Assembly: GCA_034387635.1 (NCBI GenBank)
Contig: JAOANU010000004.1
Coordinates: forward strand, 496,001 to 560,000
DNA length: 64,000 nucleotides
Direction of reading: 5' to 3'
DNA from: Rhodosporidiobolus odoratus
Lineage: Eukaryota > Basidiomycota > Microbotryomycetes > Sporidiobolales > Sporidiobolaceae
In this document: positions 56,825-64,000 of the stretch, in pieces
How positions within the stretch are numbered: position 1 is the stretch's first letter
Layout of the letters: each line of letters opens with the position of its first letter
Notes under the pieces: model-generated
Seen by the model: only the letters and a program-made list of their open reading frames with translations
Told to the model about the DNA's origin: nothing
The model's database searches: none
Position numbers and translations under genes: made by a program

Positions 56825-58179
56825 CCTCCCTTTCGGCTATCACAACTGCCTCCTCCTTCTTCCTTCGACAGAGTATCTGTCCTCGTGCCACCGCCCTTGG
56901 CCTTGTTCAATTAGTGTTAACTCTTTCACCGACCTTGCTGAATACTCCTTCTTACGCTTGCTCTGGTCGGAATACTCTAAGGAGGGGTTGTAGCACAGTG
57001 CAATCATACCAGTACCACAGTATACTGCGACGCATGCCTCCGGAGTAACCAAGTCAAGTACAGGGATGTGAAGACAGCCTTTTCCGCCGTGAAAGGGAGT
57101 TGGCTTCTCTGACAGCCGTTTGCAACGGAGCTCAGTGGGCTTGACATGACGCACACAAACAGACGAGACCCTTGGTCATGTCCGGTCAAATTTTGTCCTT
57201 TCCTTTCCAAGCGGCAGACCTGTCTCGGCAGAAAGAAAAAGCGGTTCTTCTATCGGGAGAGACAGCACGTCTGCCCGCGCACAAGATTGGTAGGAAACCA
57301 AGAAGCCGGCGTCGTGGTTTAGCGGCATGCTCGGCTGTGACTCGGTACCGGACAGATAGACAGAAAAGGCGCACTCACTGAATAGGACGGCAGGAAGAGC
57401 AGGAAAACGCAGCAGCAAACGAAGGCCCCGTCAGCATTCACCGCTTGGTATGGTAAAAGGTATGGTGAGGAAGTACCTAGCATCTCGACTCGTGAGCAGA
57501 TGTAGATGCTAGGAAGGCACTCGGGCAGAACCGCAAGAACCGGGAAGCGTGTTTGTACAAACCTGCGACGCCGCCAGAACGCACCGACCGCGTCTTGTAG
57601 AAGCTGGCCATAATGCAGGGATTGCGACGTTGCGGTTGAGCTACAGGACCCTGACGAGGCCAATGCTTTGACGACGCTCCGAAGAAAGGCTGGAAAAAGA
57701 AAACCGTGGCAGGAAAACAAGCCACTTAGGGCGGTACATATGACAAAGTGGCCCGCCAATTCTGCTCCGTGGCCTTGAGGATACGCATGAACACATAGAC
57801 AACTGTCCATGACGGCTGTAACGGTATGAAGGCAAAGCGACCCGATCGGGACAAGGTTGGGAAGAAGGTCGCAACTCGAGCTATCCCCGCAGTAGCCTGC
57901 GTCCAGCGCGCTCAATGAGCCGTGTGAGCACTATGAGCAGCCTGCATGCAGAAAGCATGTTGGTCGAAGGCAAAGTGTATGCGAAGAAGGGAACCGACGT
58001 GCAATTTGGCTCTTTCAACCATAACCGCTTGTCGCTGAGACGGCCTGCTACAGCTTCGCAAGATCCAGCGGAAGCTTTGCCGTCAGCTACACCGCGACCC
58101 CCACCCCTGCGAGACGTCCCACTTCTCGTCAACCTCCCCTAATCTCATCAATTTCAGCTCGTTAAGCCTGCAACACACC
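56825..58179. other. 1.35 kb without a supported gene
   Basis: The sequence is less GC-rich than its flanks. The longest frame, minus strand 57319-57915, has no ATG at its start, codon choice unlike neighbouring genes, and a cysteine/phenylalanine-rich product without family resemblance. A 75-codon plus frame at 57915 precedes the SIKE-like gene and may be part of its 5' leader. A tRNA-like phrase (gtggtttagcggcatgctc, 57313) lacks a T-arm. Confidence 0.55.
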
Positions 58180-59634
58180 ATGCTTATGGATCAGACTCAG
58201 GGGACCGAGATGGAACGGCTCTGGACACTCCTCACAGACCTGTCACAGCAGCTGTCACAGAACAGGCAACAGACGGAGGAGCTCCACCGTCGGGCGGACG
58301 AGCTAAAGGTGCGTGCCCGGCTACATAGCAGAGGCGAGAGCTTGACGCACTGGCAGCTGCTCATTCGTTCACTTTGTACGGTCGTACTGCACAGGCTCAG
58401 GCGGTGCATACTCAAACTGGTTTCACCCTCCGCCGGTTCAACCTCGACGTCAGCCAGGGTGAGCCGACCTTTCCGTGCTCGGTGGTATTGACCAACGGTA
58501 AGCTGACGAGATATGAATTTTCGCAGAGGAGTTTGACTCGGAGCTGGAGAAGATGAACGTCTCGCTCGTTCTGGAAAATCAGGCTTTGCAGCAGGAGAAC
58601 CGACAACTGTCGAGCCTGTTGAAGGATTACGAGGGCACTCTGGAAGCAGTAATGGGCAAGTTCCGGGCACATGCGGTAAGTGCACCGTCCTGACGCGTTT
58701 TTTTCTTATCGCCGCTGAGTTTTCTTCCCCTCGTCAGCACGCGACTCAGCAACACCACCTCGACCTGACACGGCATTACGAATCTCTCCTCCTTACCATG
58801 CCTGTCACTATCCCTCCACCTTCCGAAGGCAGCTCAGATCCTTCCAACCCCGAAGCGCCGCCAATAGACCCTCTCCACCTTCAGCTCTCCCTCTCGCATC
58901 TCTCCTCTCTCATCCGAAAAGCGCTTCGTGCGCTACAAGGAGAAGATCCAGAAGACTCAACTAGCCCACTCCTGCAGCCCCAGAGCGTAGATGGCGCAAT
59001 CGAGTCCCTGTCTTCCCACCTTGCCGCACTACCCGGAGGCGGTCCCAGCCTTCGACGACGCGGTTCCGACGAATCCATCTCCGGCTTCTCTTCCATTTCC
59101 TCCTTCTCGCAACTTTCAGGTATCAGCAACCTCTCCACCCCCTCTGCTCCTCCATCGGATTCGAATTCTGAAGCCGATCTCGACCGCCTCCTCGCCTCCC
59201 ATCACCCTTCTACCTCCCGTTCTCGAGCCACCGAATCCGAAGGGGGCTACATCTCCCGAATCTCAACCACCGAACCACATTACATCCCGACCACGTCCAC
59301 CTCCTCCCTCGTCGCCAGCCCACCGAAAGCGGGTCAACCAGTAATTCCTCGGGATGAGTTGGCAAAGCGCGGATTGAAACCGCTTGATGACGCGTTGCAA
59401 CGAGAAGCGGAGGTGGAAGCGCTGAGAAGGGAGAACGAGGAATTGAAGAAGCTGCTTGGGATCGCTGGACCGGACGAGGGAGATGAGGCGGATGTGTTTA
59501 TGCGAGGACTTGAAGTGTCGGGGGCACAGAGTCGGCCGGCAAGTCGTCTTGGGAAGGATGCGGATCGGAGAAGCTTGGAGGCGGACGAAGGTCCAAAAGA
59601 GGAAGGCGAGAAGATTAGCGCTTGGCAGATTTAG
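58180..59634 (+). CDS. SIKE/FGFR1OP2-like coiled-coil protein (STRIPAK-type)
   Basis: The ATG at 58180 gives MLMDQTQGTEMERLWTLLTD and a coiled coil (SQQLSQNRQQTEELHRRADE). Two short introns later the text is AQAVHTQTGFTLRRFNLDVS, EEFDSELEKMNVSLVLENQA and LQQENRQLSSLLKDYEGTLE, then VMGKFRAHA. The ENxxLQQENxQL...LKxYExTLExxMxKFR pattern is that of the SIKE/FGFR1OP2 family, known in animals and fungi as part of the STRIPAK phosphatase-kinase complex. A long serine-rich tail (58800-59320) and a second short coil (EAEVEALRRENEELKKLLG, 59410) follow, ending at 59634. The tail is much longer than in animal members. Family call is moderately sure; STRIPAK role is by family. Confidence 0.68.
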
Positions 59635-59951
59635 GCCGGGCTTTTCCTCCCTATTTTCCACTTTCCCGTGCACCTTCACAAACTTCCTCTCTCGCCGTCT
59701 CGTCATGTTGTACAAACTCGCCACGAAGCACCGTAGTGCTCCTTTGCTTATTGTCTATACCCCTCATTTGAACCCATCTCTTTCCGGCTCGCATTGCCGC
59801 AAGCTTTTCGATACCATGGCGCCTGCAATGCCGGAATCGTTGCTCGGCACTGCGTCGAGTAGGTAATAGAAAGAGGTCATCTACGGTTGAACGGAAGAGG
59901 GATGTACTGAAGAAATAACGAATTGAAGGAATTCACAAAGAACGGTCTACC

Positions 59952-62017
59952 TCAAAAAGCAGCGTCCAACTGACTCTCACTGACCGGCCCCAGACTCTGC
60001 TGACTGAACTGCGAGTCCTCCCCCTCCGGCTCTTCGGGGTGGTGCTGCCCCTCGAGTTGACAGATTTGACTAGGGGGCGGCGGTGAAGATGCGTAGTCGG
60101 TGATGGGAACTGTGAGAGGTGACGATGGTGCCGGTGGATCTTGCTGTTCTTCCTCCTCTTCTTCTTCTGCCTTGACGCGGCCCCCCTGATCTAGTGGTCG
60201 GTTCGGCTCTCCCCGTTCACTCCTTTCCACTTCTTTCGCAGCTTTTCCTTCCCCTTCTCCTTCCCCTTCCCTTTCCCCTTCTCCACTCCTTCTCACCTCG
60301 ACCGTCTTCCGCCAAACCTCAGGACTACTACTCCCTCCATCTCGTCTCTCCCCCACATCCAGTCCCCTCTCTCCACTCACCGACGACGCAGTCGAGACCG
60401 TAGTAGCCTGCGACGACCCGACCCATTCCGCCAGTTCCGGCAGTGGGGCCCGAGATCTAGTCGCAGGCTGAGAGGCTAGTCCGAGTCTTTGAGCGAGTGC
60501 AGCGGAAGAAGGAGGCGCGGAGGAAGAAGAGGTGGAGAGAGAAGAAGAGGCGGTGGACGTTTGGGAGAGTTGAGAGAGGGGAAGGGAGGCGAAGGGGACT
60601 GGCGAAGCAGGTCGACAGGGGGAAGGTGGAGAGAGCGGTGGAAGGTGCGCATTCAGAGAAGAATGGGGCAAGGGCTGACTGGGTTGTGAAGCAGGTTGCT
60701 GCGAGTAGGGCATGGTGAGGGCTACGTTTTGGATTTCGAAGTCGAACGGGAGAGGAGGGACTGGCGGAAGAGCAGTGAAGGTGGCTTGAGCGCCGAGCGA
60801 GAGGCTTCGCACAGGCTGTGCGGAGGAAGTGAGGAGAGAAGCAGCAGAGAAGGATGCGGGGAGGGTTAAGGACGCCCCGGGCGGAACCAGGTGTAAAGGG
60901 ACGAGGGCGGAAGCGGGAGGCGGAACCGAGGTACCGATGGCTGACGCCGATGCAGACGTTGGCGTGCGGTCGCGCGCGCTCGATGTTGTCGCATCTCCTT
61001 CAATGTAAGGGGACGGGGAGGCGACATGCGGCGGTGGTAAGGAAGGAACGGGAGAAATGGAAGGCGAGAACGATGGCTCGGCGCAGAGTTCGTCACTCAA
61101 GCTCTCATGCGGGCTTTTTGGCGCAATCGAATCTAATTGCGACGGAGAGAAGAGCTCCGAAATCGTTTTGCGCAGGGAGCGACTCAGCACCTGGGCTTCA
61201 AAAGGAGAGATTGGAGTCGGCGGTCCGTCCCATTCGTCACAGCCGAAGGCACTAGGCATGGCTGATCGTACGGCAAGCGGAGGCGGAGCCGGCGGTGAGT
61301 CGGATCGGCGGTACAGGGAAAGGGACGCAGGAGAGGAACAATCGTCGAAGCGTAATTGAGGCAGCTCGATGTCTTCTGCAGTAGTGGGTGGCCGAACGAC
61401 TGCCATGTTACGGTACTGGGCCGACGGTTCAAAGATCCCACCACCTGAAGGAGCACCAGCTGGTCGTTTGCTCCGATGGTCCGTCCGCATCCGTTCGGCG
61501 GCTGACCTTGCGAGCAAATCCAGCTCTGCCTCCGCGCTGAAGTCGTAATCGCAATCCAACGCGCTCCTCTGCACGGAGCCTGAACTGTCGTCGGGGCCCT
61601 TCCCCGAAGTGTGTTCCGCATCGTCTCCGTCCCGGAAGTATTGGGCCCGTCGTTCGGCCCGTCGCTGCTTTGCTTGTTGTTGGAATTGCTGTCGGCGTAT
61701 TCGCTCGAGGTCGGGAACGCTCGGTAGCTTGTCGTCGACTTTGAGGCCTGCGTCTACGGGGAAAGGAGGGCGAGAAAAGAAGGCGGTGCGACGGAGGGTT
61801 AGACTGGCAAAGTTGAGGGACGGCCGTTCGAAGGATCGAGGTGACTTGCGCTTGAGACTGGTCCTGAGCCTTTCTGCCAACTGTCGAAGGAAGAGAGTGA
61901 GTCGGAAGTAGATTGTTTGACGAAGAGAGGAGGAGGAGATACCTTTCCCCCATCCAGCTTGGCTGTTCTCGGAGTATAGCTGCTGTTGTCCGACTGCTTG
62001 AGTGTAGCCGCAGACAT
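59952..62017 (-). CDS. Large low-complexity protein, unknown
   Basis: The first exon, from the ATG at 62017, reads MSAATLKQSDNSSYTPRTAK. It splices (GTATCT donor near 61942, TTCGACAG acceptor near 61881) to LAERLRTSLKRKSPRSFERP, and the rest is one exon to 59952. It includes a basic helix (ERIRRQQFQQQAKQRRAERR), a few ordered-looking pieces (SAQYRNMAVVRPPTTAEDIE, VLSRSLRKTISELFSPSQL) and then some 400 residues rich in serine, proline and leucine, with an acidic run near the end (KAEEEEEEEQQ). I recognise no domain. Good splice sites and GC-rich third codon positions support a real gene. Regulatory or scaffold protein is only a guess from composition. It faces the SCH9-like gene across about 570 bases. 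Confidence 0.7.
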
Positions 62018-62590
62018 GGTCTGTGACTTGCTCGGTGTACTCGAGGCGAGTGACGAACGAAAGAAGGACAACGGGAGGAGACAGACTGTCACATCGGCTG
62101 TCGACAGCAACTCCAGCCTGTGTGAGGCTTTTCAAGCGGACAGTGAGAGCTTCTTTCATAGTCGGTAGCCACTTATCTCGCGTCAGACGTTGAGGAAGAG
62201 CGGGATTCAGGCGGTTGTAGATTTTTCCTTGCCCCACCCGGACAATAACTAAGACTTAGCCCGACCTCTCTGCACTCGACAGACTTGGGGACGTATATGG
62301 ACGGCCGGGACAGGTTACAGAGCTACAGCAGAAGCCTGTGGCGCTCATGAAGAGGAAGAGGGAGAAGGGGCTGAGGTGAATCGCAAGGTCGGCCGGATTC
62401 AAATTCATGACAACCAGCAATCTTGTCATTCCCTCGCTAGAACTGCTGCTGCTTGAATTGACTGTCGTGTAGTCTAGTCAGACCCTTACACTCAGGCCAA
62501 GTACACTCCAGTCCATCACCTGCAGGTCCCTCAATCGACTTTGATCCCAGTTCGCCCTTCGTCTCACCACCTCATCCGCGGTCGTCTACC
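62018..62590. promoter_or_regulatory. Shared divergent promoter region
   Basis: Lies between the starts of the unknown low-complexity gene (minus) and the SCH9-like gene (plus). It must contain both promoters. A run of T/C-rich text precedes 62590. No specific motif can be named. Confidence 0.5.
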
Positions 62591-64000
62591 ATGCTCAAAG
62601 GTTTCTTCGGAAGGGCTGATGACCAGGAGACTCCCAAAGCATCAGATAGGGCCAATCCTTTTGACTTCCTGTCCGCCGTCACCCCCTCCCGTAAGAACTC
62701 GTCGGCGTCCACTTCCACCACGGTACCTTCCTCGCATGGTCAACCTCAACCTCAACCTGTAACCAGCACTCCCCCCTTGAAACCGTCGCCATCCTACTCC
62801 GGGTCCTTGAGTGCAGGTGCTGCAGGTGGATTCTTTGGGGCTGGCACCGAGCCTTCGACGCCCGGCGCTTCTACGCCAGTTACGCCGGGTGGGGCTAGAA
62901 GTCAACCCACAACAGGTGCGTCGTCAACTGCCTCTCAGACCCTCCTTTCTCCTGCCCGCACCGCTTGACCCGTCATAGATTAGACCCGGCACTGCGCCGG
63001 CAAGCGTTGCGAAAAGCTCTGCGAAGCCTCCGTGGACTTGTGACTGACGCATCTATTCAACTCTATGCACCCCTGTCCGCCTCCGCCTCGTGCCCCACTT
63101 TTCTCCTCGTCCCACCGCCCGTTTCTCCCGCTGCCCGCCGTCCTGCTGCCGTTCTCCCCCCCTTTCGGGCTCACGAAACCCTCGAAACAAACAACCCCAC
63201 TCATGCCCAACCTGACGCCCTCTGCCGCTCAACCCATTGGGCGCCGCGGTCGACGCGCCGCCTTCAACGAATCACCACCTCTCGAACCCGCATCTTCTTC
63301 CTCCGCCTCGACCGATACTACCATCACCACTCCCGACACTTGCCCTCCCGTCCCGGCTGGTCTCACTCGGAAATGGTCCTTCGATTCCATCTCGCCTCCT
63401 CCTTACTCCTGTTCCGCTGCATCGCCTCCCTCCGTAGCCGTCTCGACCAACGAACCCGATTTCTCCTTCACCACTCAACCTTCCGCCCTCACGCGTCGCC
63501 AAACCACCCAATCTGCACCTCGAGGCAAACTCACCGTCAAGCTCATTGCCGCTCGACACCTCTCAGCCCCCTCACCCGCCTCGCGACCGTACGTCGTCGT
63601 CACGTTCGACCAGAACGAGTTTGTCTCGCGCGAACCGATTCACGAGGAGGCGGAAGATGCGGTTGGCGTGGCTAAACCGAAACCGTCTCAGCTCGTCGCG
63701 CTGCAAGAGCAGGGCAAGCCTGAAGGCTTGGCACCCACTGTCTTGCCAGCGACTCCCAGTGGTGGACCTAATCCGGAAGAAAAGAATGGCGACGACTCAC
63801 CTGCGCGGTTAGCGACGCCCAGTACGAGCGGAATGGCCTTGCCGATGAGCAAGAGCCCGTCGAGCGGGATTGGACGAACGCTGGAGGAGTACCAACAGAA
63901 CGGTTCTGCGGAGACGAAGGAGAAGCCGGCGCGACCAGCGCTGCAACCGGTCGATACGAGCGTCTGGAGCCCGTCGGATGACCCGACAACCCCTACCGGT
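62591..64000 (+). CDS. SCH9: SCH9/Sck-type C2-domain AGC kinase, 5' part only
   Basis: Growth and nutrient-response kinase downstream of TORC1 in fungi; only the N-terminal region is in the window. The ATG at 62591 starts MLKGFFGRADDQETPKASDR, followed by serine/proline-rich text to a GTGCGT donor at 62916. The diagnostic piece is at 63525: RGKLTVKLIAARHLSAPSPA, then SRPYVVVTFDQNEFVSREPI. This matches the C2-like segment that precedes the kinase in Sch9 and Sck1/2. The frame stays open to the right edge. The splice into this exon is unclear. An acceptor at 63437 gives an in-frame 522-base intron, but the coding-like frame before it (MPNLTPSAAQPIGRRGRRAA, from an ATG at 63203) would then be lost. 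An internal start at 63203 is the alternative. Confidence 0.78.

Noticed and set aside
57300..57375. Possible tRNA (gtggtttagcggcatgctc)
   Set aside because: The D-arm-like phrase has no matching T-arm or acceptor pairing at the right distance.
57319..57915. 198-codon minus frame in the empty stretch
   Set aside because: No ATG at its start, A/T-ending codons unlike neighbouring genes, no recognisable segment.
1..64000. Transposons, CRISPR arrays, gene clusters for a natural product or an immune system
   Set aside because: No transposase, reverse transcriptase, terminal repeats, spaced repeats, polyketide/NRPS modules or clustered defence genes were seen; the neighbouring genes are mostly unrelated household and signalling genes.

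Overview
This is a eukaryotic nuclear window. It is GC-rich and gene-dense, with most genes split by many short introns (roughly 50-110 bases, donors such as GTACGT, GTGCGT and GTTCGT, acceptors such as TTCGCAG). It carries the fungal fused isopropylmalate isomerase, a PDR-type ABC pump, Cbk1/NDR and Sch9-type kinases, F-box proteins and a three-motif MHYT membrane protein. Protein sequence and intron density fit a basidiomycete yeast of the Rhodotorula/Rhodosporidium (Microbotryomycetes) type. That placement is inference from gene content and style; no marker gene is present. There are no rRNA genes, CRISPR arrays or recognisable transposons, and no convincing tRNA.

Left third (1-22 kb): ER glucosidase I (3' end cut by the window edge), an unknown gene and an F-box-like gene in very tight divergent arrangement, the U3 snoRNP protein Rrp9, a Nit2-type omega-amidase, an MHYT-domain membrane protein, a poorly resolved stretch with membrane-protein-like exons, a multipass membrane protein, a second F-box gene and a secreted family-14 polysaccharide lyase.

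Middle (22-42 kb): the very large COPII scaffold SEC16, then 2.4 kb (29.4-31.7 kb) that looks like decayed coding sequence including WD40-like pieces, a small unknown gene, LEU1, an HDHD2-like HAD phosphatase, and a Dicer-type double RNase III gene. The Dicer gene shows no helicase, and its 5' third reads in shifting frames.

Right third (42-64 kb): a kinase joining a CRIB (Rho-GTPase-binding) motif to an NDR/Cbk1-class AGC kinase, a full-size PDR transporter with about two dozen introns, ATP synthase subunit d, a BTB protein, an empty stretch, a SIKE/FGFR1OP2-like coiled-coil protein (a STRIPAK-type component), a low-complexity unknown protein, and the 5' part of an SCH9-type C2-AGC kinase that runs off the right edge.

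The genes do not form an operon or one obvious pathway. They serve secretion (glucosidase I, SEC16, PL14), leucine synthesis, mitochondrial energy, RNA biology (RRP9, Dicer) and growth or polarity signalling (CRIB-NDR kinase, SIKE-like, SCH9). No clear new multi-gene system is visible. The best leads are the CRIB-NDR kinase, the helicase-less and possibly broken Dicer, the WD40 relic and the long AG-free tract in the SCH9 gene. Exon limits given here come from reading frames and splice consensus only.
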